Assembly: GCF_003144315.1 (NCBI RefSeq)
Contig: NZ_MPDK01000002.1
Span: forward strand, 124,001-188,000
DNA from: Sulfoacidibacillus thermotolerans
Lineage (GTDB): Bacteria; Bacillota; Bacilli; Alicyclobacillales; SLC66
Length of the DNA: 64,000 nt
Direction of reading: 5' to 3'
Both the position numbers and the translations under genes were made by a program. Below, one piece after another: positions 54,105-63,289 of this stretch. Within the stretch, counting starts at the first letter, position 1; each line of letters opens with the position of its first letter. The notes beneath the pieces are model-generated. The model did no database searches, was not told the origin of the DNA, and saw nothing but the letters and a program-made list of their open reading frames with translations.

Positions 54105-54911
54105 TCATCTCCTTTGCAGTGAATCATGTTTCACTCGAACGACAGGGCGATCATCTTGCCAGTGTAATGAAACAGATAACCCATAAGCTTCGGATAGCAT
54201 TTTTTGCGTAAGCACGTCTTGTTTAAGACCTGCGGCAAGTAATCGTCCTTCTTTTAAAATTGCAACATGTGAAATCCCAGGAAAAATCTCCTCCGGATAA
54301 TGAGTTACATACAAAAGTTGTGGAATTGTTCCCTGCGCTAAGTTTTGCAATGCGAAAAGAACGTGTTCACGTGATGGAAAATCAAGCCCCGTACATGGTT
54401 CATCAATAATCAGCAGTTTAGGATCAGCCATAAGTGCTCTGGCAATCATCACTTTTTGCCGTTCCCCTTGTGATAACAAGGCATAGGGACGCGTTGCGAT
54501 CTGTTGGGCCGCTAGGTCACACAGCAAGTCTTGCGCTTTTTTTAGATCGTCAGTCGTCGGAGTCACATAATTTCCATTGGTCGCATATTTACCAGATGCC
54601 ACGAGATCAACGGCCTGTACATTTTGCTCTAAATAACTGTCTATGCGATTACTCACAAAGCCAATGTCTTTGCGCAACTCACGAACATCATACTCACCTA
54701 AATGATGCCCCATGACCCATACATCTCCTTCTGTGGGCCAAAGCATGCCGAGTACTATTTGCAACAAAGTGGTTTTACCAGCGCCGTTAGCTCCTAGTAA
54801 AGCCCAATGTTCACCGATCTTTGTTTGCAACTGAATCTCCTGTAACAGCGGGCGCCCTTGCCTGAGAACAGAAACTCGATCGATTTTTACAATAACTTCA
54901 TGTCTCTCCAC
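54105..54911 (-). CDS. ABC transporter ATP-binding protein (YlmA-like)
   Basis: 268 aa from GTG 54911 (AAAGGAG 9 nt upstream); the open frame reaches 54977. Walker A ALLGANGAGKTTLLQ, signature LLSQGERQKVMIARAL, Walker B LLIIDEPCTGLD and switch His in YVTHYPEE. No membrane partner gene adjoins it. It resembles the YlmA/molybdate-type ATPases of unknown substrate. It leads the ABC-addB-addA-metH run; the 217-bp gap upstream (54912-55128) holds no other recognisable feature. Confidence 0.85.
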   Translation of the reverse strand: MERHEVIVKIDRVSVLRQGRPLLQEIQLQTKIGEHWALLGANGAGKTTLLQIVLGMLWPTEGDVWVMGHHLGEYDVRELRKDIGFVSNRIDSYLEQNVQAVDLVASGKYATNGNYVTPTTDDLKKAQDLLCDLAAQQIATRPYALLSQGERQKVMIARALMADPKLLIIDEPCTGLDFPSREHVLFALQNLAQGTIPQLLYVTHYPEEIFPGISHVAILKEGRLLAAGLKQDVLTQKMLSEAYGLSVSLHWQDDRPVVRVKHDSLQRR

Positions 54912-55128
54912 TCGCAGGTTCTCCTTTTCCGACACCTCATCGCTTGCTCGCGTGCAAAGTCGTATTTGTTTTACCATTGTATCGAACGAATCACGTGCGG
55001 TCTATCAACAAAAGAAGTAGGAGAAGAAATTTTGGAAATTCATAGTTCTCGATGTTACACTAACAGTGCATTGTCATGCGCAAGAAAAACCTTGCGATGT
55101 GCCACCAAGAAGAGAAGAGGTGAGTAAG

Positions 55129-57027
55129 ATGTATGTATATCTTTTAGGACCACTAGGTGTCGTCCTCGCGGTCGTGCTTGGCTATGGTCCTTTTCGCATT
55201 GCGCGTAAAACTTACGCCTGGCTCGCCACACTTGTGTTTGTACTCGGATTGATCGAGTATTTTAGCGGTTTTTTCCCAACACTAAATTTCCTCTATCTTC
55301 TTTTCCTCTTTTTGTTGTTTAGTGTTACGATGGGAATACGCCTGCTCATCGCGCGCTCTCTTTTTCACATCGGAAGAACGCGTTATCTAAAACCATTGGC
55401 CATAGGCTTACTCATTCTTCTTGCTTTCGCTTTGTTTAACGGCGTTGCGCTTATCGTTCTTCCCATCGCGATTGCAATCTATCGAAGCAAGAAACGCCCA
55501 CGTGGACCACGGCCCGTAGGTCAACCAAGTGGTTTTTGGGGATCACTTGAAAGCGTGCGCAAAAATCTATCTAGCCTAGGACCCCTCGCCTTAATCACTG
55601 CAATCGGTACACTTGCCATCGCTATAAGTTCAGGAATTGCCGCAACCGCAACTGCCATTAGTGCCGCCGCTACCTACAGTGAACAAGTTCAACTTATCAA
55701 AGCGCGCATGACAAACTCTCTGCCGCCAGTTGCTGCAAATGATGTCCCCATTGTCGAACGCACAAATGCAGCAATTGTCCTCTCCAACAGTATCGGCGGA
55801 CTCGGTCCGCAGTACCATGTATCCAATCAAGGTCTATCACTTGTTCGCTACCACGGACAGTTAATTTGGACTGCACCACTGGATTATAACAATGGATTGA
55901 TCTGGCTAACAAAACATACAACGCCAGGTTATGTCTATACTTCAGCCAGTAATCCTAGTGCAAAACCAGTCCTCGTACAAAATGCCGAGTATACAATCAC
56001 GCCTCAAGCTGGATTTGGGTATAACTTGCAGCGTGTCTTATATCAGCACTTTCCTACACTCTACATTGGAACTTCTGACTGGGAACTCAATCCTTCTGGA
56101 GAAGGTTATTGGGTAACTTCCCTATATGAACCAGCACCAGGACTCGCTGGTCTCGTCACTAAAGTCATTGTTGGCTCTGCATTAACCAATCCGACAACGG
56201 GTCATGTGCATTTTTTTGCGCTCGGTCAGCAGCCCGCTTGGGTAAGTCAAGTCGTGGGTCCAGAGTTTGCACAAAATGAAGCGATGCGCTATGGGTGGGA
56301 TCGCGCAGGATTGATTGCTTCGACATTTACGCATCAATTAACAACCGAACCTGTTCATGCAACACCTTATAACGTTCTATTAAGCAATGGCGACCTCGCC
56401 TGGGAAATTCCCATGACCTCCCCGAGTACCAATGACAATTCGCTCTCAGGTTTAATTCTTGTCAACGCAGAGACAAACGCTGTCAGTTATACACCATTTA
56501 CTGGTATGCAAAACGATCTCGCTGCCGAACAACGAATCAATGGGGCTACACTTAACAGTTCACTTTCCGCGGGGCGTCCTCTGCTCTATAATATTTCCGG
56601 TGGATACGCATATGTAGCTCCTGTAATCAATCAATCGGGCATCGTGCAAGAAATCGCGCTTGTAGATCCGCGTAACACAGTTCAACCGATCATTTCTCCA
56701 ACAATGCAAGATGCGCTAGCCTCTTGGCAAAATTATCTTGCAACAGGCGGTGTAACAAGTGCTACAAAAACCGTGCAAAGTAAAGTATTGACCGGTATAG
56801 TAAAACGTGTTGCTACTGTTTTATCTTCTAGTGGAGCAAATGGAGCACCAGTGAAAGAATACTGGCTTTTTCTCATCGGAAACCAAGCTTACCGCGCGTC
56901 ACTTTCAATCAATCCAAACGTCGTACCATTCGTCCGTCCTGGTGATACAGTGACAATCGCTTTTGCAACGGGACAAGCGGCACCGATTACCATTCGTTCG
57001 ATTCGTGACGTTACCTTAGGAAAGTAA
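55129..57027 (+). CDS. Multi-pass membrane protein with large C-terminal domain, unrecognised
   Basis: 632 aa from ATG 55129 (GAGGTGAG 3-5 nt upstream; upstream frame to 55066 discarded). About four or five hydrophobic helices lie within residues 1-120, a basic loop (RSKKRPRGPRP) follows, and a sixth helix, Ala/Ile-rich, lies near 150-180. The remaining ~450 residues are soluble, Thr/Ser/Asn-rich, with tandem segments such as YHGQLIWTAPLDYNNGLIWL and repeated short aromatic strands, and no cysteine. I do not recognise the family. The helix topology suggests that the C-terminal part lies outside the cell, as a beta-rich surface or sensing domain; that is inference. Confidence 0.8.
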   Translation: MYVYLLGPLGVVLAVVLGYGPFRIARKTYAWLATLVFVLGLIEYFSGFFPTLNFLYLLFLFLLFSVTMGIRLLIARSLFHIGRTRYLKPLAIGLLILLAFALFNGVALIVLPIAIAIYRSKKRPRGPRPVGQPSGFWGSLESVRKNLSSLGPLALITAIGTLAIAISSGIAATATAISAAATYSEQVQLIKARMTNSLPPVAANDVPIVERTNAAIVLSNSIGGLGPQYHVSNQGLSLVRYHGQLIWTAPLDYNNGLIWLTKHTTPGYVYTSASNPSAKPVLVQNAEYTITPQAGFGYNLQRVLYQHFPTLYIGTSDWELNPSGEGYWVTSLYEPAPGLAGLVTKVIVGSALTNPTTGHVHFFALGQQPAWVSQVVGPEFAQNEAMRYGWDRAGLIASTFTHQLTTEPVHATPYNVLLSNGDLAWEIPMTSPSTNDNSLSGLILVNAETNAVSYTPFTGMQNDLAAEQRINGATLNSSLSAGRPLLYNISGGYAYVAPVINQSGIVQEIALVDPRNTVQPIISPTMQDALASWQNYLATGGVTSATKTVQSKVLTGIVKRVATVLSSSGANGAPVKEYWLFLIGNQAYRASLSINPNVVPFVRPGDTVTIAFATGQAAPITIRSIRDVTLGK

Positions 57028-57063
57028 ATGAGGAAAAAAGCTTATTGCTGCAACTAAAAGAGA

Positions 57064-57124
57064 TTTACTGTGAAATAAATCCCCTCCCACACTTATAATG
57101 GGAGGGGATTTATTTCACAGTAAA
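57064..57124. terminator. 26-bp perfect inverted repeat, bidirectional terminator
   Basis: 57064-57089 is exactly complementary to 57099-57124, with a 9-nt loop. Core TCCCCTCCCA with AT-rich outer arms. It separates the membrane protein gene from the convergent MFS gene and could end both transcripts. Confidence 0.8.
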
Positions 57125-57152
57125 CAAAGATTAAATCAGGAGAGAAGGGAAG

Positions 57153-58562
57153 TTAACTGACCGCATGACGACCTTTTAATTTGCCTTGTGAATGATCTTG
57201 ATCTTTATCCGTGTCATGATATATTGCAGACAAGGAGCGAGCTTTTAACTCAGGAACTAGCATCGTCGTCCCAATTCCAAGTAAACAAACCACAGCCATA
57301 ATTCCTTCTGTTCCTGACAATGAGAATCTACTTAGCAAGATCGGCACAAACAAAGCTCCAAGAAATGCACCCATTTTTCCGGCCCCTGCAGATAATCCAT
57401 CACCAAAGGCACGCCAGCGAGTAGGAAACACTTCCGACGGAATTACAAACGTTGTCGTATTCGGACCAAATTCAGTAAAGAAATAACTAAGTCCATAAAT
57501 CAGAAGAAAAGGAATCGTCATCATCGTTATATGAGGAATAAAGTATAAACCAGCAAAAGACAATGCCATCATGATAAAACCAAGCATTTGAATCGTCTTT
57601 CTACCTAATCGATCAATCGTAAACGCTGTGACCCAGTACCCTGGGATTGCAAAGATGAGGAAGATCAATGTAGAGACTAGTGTCGTATGAAGCAACGAGG
57701 CATGAGATACTAATGATTTCATAATCAAGGTAGACGAAACGCTATTCCCGTAAAACGCAATATCAAGGAAAAACCAAGAACCTGCAGTTCCAAGCACCCG
57801 CAACCAAAATTGACTTCGCGTCCAACCGTCGCCGCGATTGTCCTCACTTGCTGACACATCGCGTTGTGTCAGCGAAGAAACGACTTTCGCCGCTTCTTCT
57901 TGATCTCGTTTCACTTCAAGCAAATAACGCGGCGTTTCCGAAATCGTACGCCGCAGATAAATGACTGCAGCGGCTGGAATCGCACCAAGCGCTAGCATAA
58001 GCCGCCATACAAGATCATGTGATAGACCACTCACAAGCAAGCCTGAAGCAACTAGAGGTCCGACTAATAAACCAAACCCTTGCATCGCAAACACACTCGT
58101 CACTAAACGCCCGCGATTTTTACGATTTGCATACTCGCTCATGATAATTGCACTCGTTGGATAATCCCCGCCAATGCCTAGCCCAATAATAAATCGCCAA
58201 AACAACAGTTGATCAAAGTTTTGCGACGTAGCAGACAATAAGGCGCCAATCGTTAAGATAATCACTTCAATTCCATACACAGATTTTCGTCCAAAACGAT
58301 CCGCAAGTTTACCAAAAATGATAGCGCCAAGTGCGGCAGCAATTAGCGAGGTCGCGTTTAAAATGCCGATCTCCGCTTTACCCAAATGCCAAATTGGCGC
58401 AAGAATAGTTGTAACAACACCAATTATAAATAAGTCGTATGCGTCTGTGAAAAAACCCATCCCGGACGTAAACATCGTTTTCCAATGAAACGACTGTAAT
58501 TTCGATTCCTCAAGCGCCTCTAGGATGTCTGCACGCGTTCGCACAATAGTTTCCTCCTGCAA
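57153..58562 (-). CDS. MFS transporter, phosphate:H+ symporter (PHS) type
   Basis: 469 aa, 12 helices in two halves. GFFTDAYDLFIIGVVT near the N-terminus, GIGGDYPTSAIIMSEYANRKNRGR, and the second-half YGNSVSSTLI and FGPNTTTFVIPSEVFPTRWRA are close to the PHS family. The substrate is probably inorganic phosphate, but organic anion carriers look alike. A 26-bp inverted repeat follows the gene. Confidence 0.85.
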   Translation of the reverse strand: MQEETIVRTRADILEALEESKLQSFHWKTMFTSGMGFFTDAYDLFIIGVVTTILAPIWHLGKAEIGILNATSLIAAALGAIIFGKLADRFGRKSVYGIEVIILTIGALLSATSQNFDQLLFWRFIIGLGIGGDYPTSAIIMSEYANRKNRGRLVTSVFAMQGFGLLVGPLVASGLLVSGLSHDLVWRLMLALGAIPAAAVIYLRRTISETPRYLLEVKRDQEEAAKVVSSLTQRDVSASEDNRGDGWTRSQFWLRVLGTAGSWFFLDIAFYGNSVSSTLIMKSLVSHASLLHTTLVSTLIFLIFAIPGYWVTAFTIDRLGRKTIQMLGFIMMALSFAGLYFIPHITMMTIPFLLIYGLSYFFTEFGPNTTTFVIPSEVFPTRWRAFGDGLSAGAGKMGAFLGALFVPILLSRFSLSGTEGIMAVVCLLGIGTTMLVPELKARSLSAIYHDTDKDQDHSQGKLKGRHAVS

Positions 58563-58670
58563 AATAGAATACTAACTATGACTTGTTTTGATCATACCAA
58601 GAACTCGTGTTGTGTTTGATAAGGAATTGTAAAGGTTGCGTAAAGGAGTTTTCTTGCGTCCTACAATAAC

Positions 58671-58696
58671 AAAAAGGAGGGGCCTCCCCCTCCTTT
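58671..58696 (-). terminator. Terminator of the aconitase gene
   Basis: Minus-strand AAAGGAGGGG pairs with CCCCTCCTTT (58682-58673) around a 4-nt loop, followed by TTTTTG. It lies 22 bp after the acnA stop. Confidence 0.8.
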
Positions 58697-58718
58697 AATC
58701 TGCTCTTGAACAACTGCT

Positions 58719-61436
58719 TTATGCCTTCATTAAGTTGCGCAGGACCATCTGCAAAATTCCGCCATTGCGATAATAATCGACCTCAATCGGGCTGTCGATA
58801 CGCGCGGTCACATCGAAGGAAATGGTTGAACCATCCGGTTTTGTCGCGCGCACAGTCACACGCTGATGTGGAGTCATGTGATCGTCGATCCCTTCAAAGT
58901 GATAGCGCTCAAATCCAGTAAGACCTAGCGCGCGCCAACTGACACCAGGATCAAATTGTAAAGGAAGTACCCCCATGCCTACGAGATTGCTGCGGTGAAT
59001 ACGCTCGAAACTCTCAGCAATGACGGCTTTTACACCAAGCAAATACGTTCCTTTTGCTGCCCAGTCACGCGAACTTCCTGTGCCATATTCTTTACCAGCG
59101 ATAACAATCATCGCATCTCCATCTTGCATGTATTTCATCGCTGTATCATAAATCGACATGACTTCGTTCGTGGGAATATAAGTTGAAAAACCACCTTCCG
59201 TGCCTGGAGCAACTTCATTGCGAATGCGCACATTGGCGAACGTACCGCGCATCATCACCTCATGATTTCCGCGGCGTGAACCGTAAGAATTGAAATCGCG
59301 AACATCGACATTACGGGACTGCAAAAAGAGACCTGCTGGACTTTTGGGATTAATTGCACCCGCAGGTGAGATATGATCTGTCGTTACAGAATCCCCTAGC
59401 AAGGCAAGGACACGCGCATCGTGAATTGGCGCGATTGGATGCACTTTCGTATCGAGTCCAACAAAGAAAGGTGGTTCTTGAATATACGTTGACTCTGGAT
59501 CCCAAGCAAACAATTCTCCTTCAGGCGTCGGCAAGGCATTCCAACGCTCGTTCGAATGGAGAACATCACGGTACTTCTCTTTGAACATTTCCGGAGTCAC
59601 AAAATTCGCAATCGCCTCATCGACTTCCTTCGAAGATGGCCAAATATCGCGTAGATATACAGGATTTCCATTTGCATCATGACCGAGTGGATCATTTGTC
59701 AGATCGATGTCGACCGTTCCAGCAATCGAATACGCGACAACAAGCGGTGGTGATGCAAGATAGTTTGCTTTAACCGCTGGATGAATACGCCCTTCAAAAT
59801 TGCGGTTCCCACTTAAGACAGACGCAACTGTCAATTCATTGTCGCGAATTGCGCTTTCCACTTCAGGAATGAGCGGACCGCTGTTACCAATACATGTTGT
59901 ACACCCATATCCCACCACTTGAAATCCTAATTTTTCTAGATACGGGAGTGTTCCGGATTTCTCTAAGTAACTTGTTACAACACGTGATCCAGGGCCAAGG
60001 CTAGTTTTGACATGCGGACACCGCCCAAGACCCTTTTCCACTGCTTTTTTCGCTAACAATCCCGCAGCAAGCATGACTGAAGGATTCGATGTATTCGTAC
60101 AACTAGTAATCGCAGCGATGACAAGCGATCCTGCCGTTAATTCAGACTCTTGTCCATTCGCTTGACGCACTTTGACTTTCTTTTGAATTTGTTCCTCAGA
60201 TAAACCAAACCCACCCTGTTTGACCGGTAGACGCAACGCCTCATTAAATTGTTTTTTCATTTGCGTCAATTCTACTTTATCTTGCGGACGACGAGGCCCT
60301 GCAAGTGAAGGAACGACAGTAGCAAGATCTAAGGTAACTACATCTGAAAACACAGGATCCGGCATGTCATCTGTTCTAAAAAGTCCTTGAGCCTTCGTGT
60401 ACGCTTCAACGAGAGCAATTTGCTCTTCATCGCGTCCCGTCGTGCGCAAGTAGTTCAACGTTTCTTGATCAACAGGGAAAAAGCCCATCGTAGCCCCATA
60501 TTCAGGCGACATATTGGCAATTGTCGCACGGTCAGCAAGAGTCATTTGACTTAACCCTGGACCAAAGAATTCCACAAATTGGCCCACAACACCTTTTTTG
60601 CGCAAAATATTTGTCACAGTCAGCGCTAAATCTGTCGCTGTCGCTCCCTCGGGAAGGCGGCCGATCAATTTGAAGCCAATTACTTTTGGCGTAACAAAGT
60701 ACAGCGGTTGCCCAAGCATGCCCGCTTCAGCTTCAATACCTCCGACCCCCCATCCAAGAACACCAAGCCCATTGATCATGGTCGTATGAGAATCGGTACC
60801 GACTAAGGAGTCAGGAAATGCAACAGGCCCATCCTCCGTTTCACGAACTTGGACAACAGAAGCTAAGTACTCCAAGTTTACCTGGTGCACAATGCCAGTA
60901 GAAGGTGGAACCGCACGGAAATTCTCAAACGCTTTCGTCGCCCAGTGCAAAAACTTATATCGCTCTTCATTGCGCTCAAATTCATAATCTGTATTGACTT
61001 CAAGAGAATTATCTTGCCCAAAGCTATCAACTTGAACGGAGTGATCAATGACAAGATCGACAGGTACAAGCGGATTGATCTTCTTTGGATCTCCGCCAAG
61101 ACGATGAACAGCTTGGCGCAATGCCGCTAAGTCAACCACAACTGGTACACCTGTAAAATCCTGAAGCAAAATACGTGCTGGCATGAAAGGGATTTCCTGT
61201 GTTTGATCTGGGGCTTCTGCATTCCAATTTGCAATTTGTTTCACATGATCTTGCGTGATGACATAGTCATCTAATTTACGTAAAACACTTTCAAGTAAAA
61301 TCTTCATGGAAAACGGAAGGCGTGAAATGTTCCCCAGATTCAGTTCTTCTAATCGCTGCAAGCGATAGTACTGATACTGTTTGCCATTGGCTGAAAGTAC
61401 AGCTTTTGCGCCAAACGGGTCTTTATTTTTTGACAC
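58719..61436 (-). CDS. acnA: Aconitate hydratase
   Basis: 905 aa from GTG 61436 (GAGG 9 nt upstream), the CitB length. The [4Fe-4S] ligands are in [11 protein letters not shown] (Cys446) and [14 protein letters not shown] (Cys512, Cys515). [19 protein letters not shown] and the late [16 protein letters not shown] swivel-domain motif are present. It isomerises citrate and isocitrate; in Bacillus the apoprotein also binds RNA. It is monocistronic with its own terminator. Confidence 0.96.
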   Translation of the reverse strand: MSKNKDPFGAKAVLSANGKQYQYYRLQRLEELNLGNISRLPFSMKILLESVLRKLDDYVITQDHVKQIANWNAEAPDQTQEIPFMPARILLQDFTGVPVVVDLAALRQAVHRLGGDPKKINPLVPVDLVIDHSVQVDSFGQDNSLEVNTDYEFERNEERYKFLHWATKAFENFRAVPPSTGIVHQVNLEYLASVVQVRETEDGPVAFPDSLVGTDSHTTMINGLGVLGWGVGGIEAEAGMLGQPLYFVTPKVIGFKLIGRLPEGATATDLALTVTNILRKKGVVGQFVEFFGPGLSQMTLADRATIANMSPEYGATMGFFPVDQETLNYLRTTGRDEEQIALVEAYTKAQGLFRTDDMPDPVFSDVVTLDLATVVPSLAGPRRPQDKVELTQMKKQFNEALRLPVKQGGFGLSEEQIQKKVKVRQANGQESELTAGSLVIAAITSCTNTSNPSVMLAAGLLAKKAVEKGLGRCPHVKTSLGPGSRVVTSYLEKSGTLPYLEKLGFQVVGYGCTTCIGNSGPLIPEVESAIRDNELTVASVLSGNRNFEGRIHPAVKANYLASPPLVVAYSIAGTVDIDLTNDPLGHDANGNPVYLRDIWPSSKEVDEAIANFVTPEMFKEKYRDVLHSNERWNALPTPEGELFAWDPESTYIQEPPFFVGLDTKVHPIAPIHDARVLALLGDSVTTDHISPAGAINPKSPAGLFLQSRNVDVRDFNSYGSRRGNHEVMMRGTFANVRIRNEVAPGTEGGFSTYIPTNEVMSIYDTAMKYMQDGDAMIVIAGKEYGTGSSRDWAAKGTYLLGVKAVIAESFERIHRSNLVGMGVLPLQFDPGVSWRALGLTGFERYHFEGIDDHMTPHQRVTVRATKPDGSTISFDVTARIDSPIEVDYYRNGGILQMVLRNLMKA

Positions 61437-61612
61437 TTTCTCCAACCTCACTTTACAAATAAGACAGGTTAGCTACCACTATTGATGAAGCCAGTGTGCG
61501 CCCGCTCCTCTACATAAACTTTTCGATCAGTCCACATGCTATGGTGTAGAGGTATCCAAAGCTTTTCATCCTCAAAATTATACCACATCTATGGAGGGGG
61601 GCAGCAAACGCG

Positions 61613-61804
61613 ATGACTATGGAATCGAAGGTTACAGCGCAATTTTTCCCCGAAGGAAGCACAGATGCGCAATCGCCTCATGAAGACATCGCAGAAGGCA
61701 TTGACCGAATGGCCGACGAGGGCGGTGGTGTGGTTGACCAAAATTTCCCAGCTGGTGCCCCCATTCTTAGAAACGACCTCGTTCGCCCAGGATCACTGAA
61801 TTAA
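61613..61804 (+). CDS. Small orphan protein, 63 aa
   Basis: A short, acidic, Gly-rich frame (IAEGIDRMADEGGGVVDQ, then NFPAGAPILRNDLVRPG) preceded by GGAGGGGGG at about 61591-61599, 13 nt before the ATG. A hairpin terminator follows 10 bp after the stop. It has no signal peptide, cysteine or known motif. The gene-like signals on both sides make it plausible, but the family is unrecognised. It is divergent from acnA. Confidence 0.55.
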   Translation: MTMESKVTAQFFPEGSTDAQSPHEDIAEGIDRMADEGGGVVDQNFPAGAPILRNDLVRPGSLN

Positions 61805-61813
61805 GGAATTTGG

Positions 61814-61851
61814 CGCAACGAGAGTGGGGCACACGTCCCCACTCAGTTGCG
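61814..61851. terminator. Hairpin after the small orphan gene
   Basis: CGCAAC-GA-GAGTGGGG (61814-61829) pairs with CCCCACTC-A-GTTGCG (about 61837-61851) around a 7-nt loop. It separates the small gene from the convergent SCP2 gene. Confidence 0.7.
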
Positions 61852-61882
61852 TACCACTTACTTTACAGGTTTCTATAACCAG

Positions 61883-62221
61883 CTACATATTTTCAGGTTT
61901 TTTAAACATTCCCAAGAACTTTTGAACCAGAAAAGGATCGCCCTGAATTTTAATTTTTCCTGTCATAAACGCCGCAACTGGATTGCCTTGACCAAGTGCA
62001 ATTTTGACAAACTCATCTGCATCCATAGTAACTGTCGCATTCACTCCATCTTGAACACCTTCATCCACAGACAGAATCCCATCTTTTACAGCAAGTGTCC
62101 ATGCACCACCGTCATCGCCATGAAGTACATAAGTCACTTTCGCTTGCATACCTATCGCAGCATCTTTTATAAAATTCTCCTTCATTCCAGAAAAGATATC
62201 TCGCGCAGTCACTGTATTCAA
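61883..62221 (-). CDS. SCP2 sterol-binding domain protein
   Basis: 112 aa from TTG 62221 (AGGAGG 7 nt upstream). The SCP2 fold is visible in GAWTLAVKDGILSVDEGVQDGVNATVTMDADEFVKIA and the short KIKIQGDPFLVQKF helix. Such proteins bind lipids or acyl-CoA; in bacteria the role is poorly known. It is divergent from the arginase-like gene. Confidence 0.82.
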   Translation of the reverse strand: MNTVTARDIFSGMKENFIKDAAIGMQAKVTYVLHGDDGGAWTLAVKDGILSVDEGVQDGVNATVTMDADEFVKIALGQGNPVAAFMTGKIKIQGDPFLVQKFLGMFKKPENM

Positions 62222-62363
62222 CAAAATTCCTCCTTCATCCATTCAGGGCTATAAAGGTAAGCTCTCCACAAGCTGAAAGCATATGCATACCGGTGCGGGG
62301 GACACTAATTTTACTGAATCCGTATTGTCCTTTACCCACGCAAATCTGAAAGGAGGGCATACT

Positions 62364-63230
62364 ATGACATTTACGGTAGGAATTTTAGGCGTCCCGCTAA
62401 GTGTTTTTAATCCAAACGATGCTTCAAAACCACTTGATCAATTGACAGAAACGCCGCGTGCACTACGCGCAGGTGGGTTACTTGAAGTGATTCGCAACAC
62501 GGGTGCAACAGTAAAAGATTTCGGCGATGTGAAGTTGACTTACAACAAAAATGCGAAGACATTTGACGAGTTAAAAAATGCGTTTTCTGCAATTGCCACA
62601 GCAACAGAACGTGCCGCTAGAGCTAGTGATTTTCTTCTTGTATTAGGTGGCGGTTGTACTTTAGCAACCGGAACCCTACGTGCCTTACACAAAGTATACC
62701 CCCATCTTCACCTGTTATGGTTTGATAGCCACGCAGATTTTGAAACCCCAGAATCCACGCATTCTCATTATCTAGGCGGCATGTCTCTGGCTCATGTCGT
62801 CGGAGCCGCAGGTGATCCGCCAATTCTAAAAGGTGAACAAGTCACTCTTTTATCCGGACGAGCTGCCAATTGGGCAGAAATTTCTACCATGCGCGAATTT
62901 GGTGTAAAACACTGCCCACCTGAGAATATGACAGAATGGCTACAAACAGAATTGCCCCCTGTCGATTTATACATTCATTTCGATGTCGATGTGCTGGAAC
63001 TGTCCTCGATGCCAGCCGTGGACATACCCTATTTACCGGGTGTAAAAAAAGCAGAGATGGTAACCGCACTCAAGATAATCGCCGCATCAAAAAAACTGCG
63101 AGGCCTAGAACTCACTGTCTATAACCCATATCGCGATGTGTCCGATATTGGGTTAACAACCATTTTGCAGTTGGTTGAAACTTGTGTGAAAGAACTCGTT
63201 ACACAACAAGTGGTTCCTGCCCATTCGTAA
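62364..63230 (+). CDS. Arginase/agmatinase-fold protein, non-canonical
   Basis: 288 aa from ATG 62364 (AAAGGAGGG 6 nt upstream). Ureohydrolase motifs: VLGGGCTLATG, WFDSHADFETPE and IHFDVDVLE. In classic arginases these are GGDHS, DAHxDxN and SxDxDxxDP. Here the first metal-binding His is Cys, and the last motif lacks the usual Asp-Pro. Five of six ligands remain, so a metal site is likely, but the substrate (arginine, agmatine, another guanidine) cannot be set. A hairpin follows. Expression with neighbours is not evident. Confidence 0.78.
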   Translation: MTFTVGILGVPLSVFNPNDASKPLDQLTETPRALRAGGLLEVIRNTGATVKDFGDVKLTYNKNAKTFDELKNAFSAIATATERAARASDFLLVLGGGCTLATGTLRALHKVYPHLHLLWFDSHADFETPESTHSHYLGGMSLAHVVGAAGDPPILKGEQVTLLSGRAANWAEISTMREFGVKHCPPENMTEWLQTELPPVDLYIHFDVDVLELSSMPAVDIPYLPGVKKAEMVTALKIIAASKKLRGLELTVYNPYRDVSDIGLTTILQLVETCVKELVTQQVVPAHS

Positions 63231-63235
63231 ACAAA

Positions 63236-63269
63236 GTCAGAATCAGGGCGAGATCTTCCTGATTCTGAC
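63236..63269. terminator. Hairpin between the arginase-like and fumarase-like genes
   Basis: GTCAGAATCAGG (63236-63247) pairs perfectly with CCTGATTCTGAC (63258-63269), 10-nt loop. It sits between convergent genes. Confidence 0.75.
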
Positions 63270-63289
63270 GAATGAGTGTAATGCACCTA

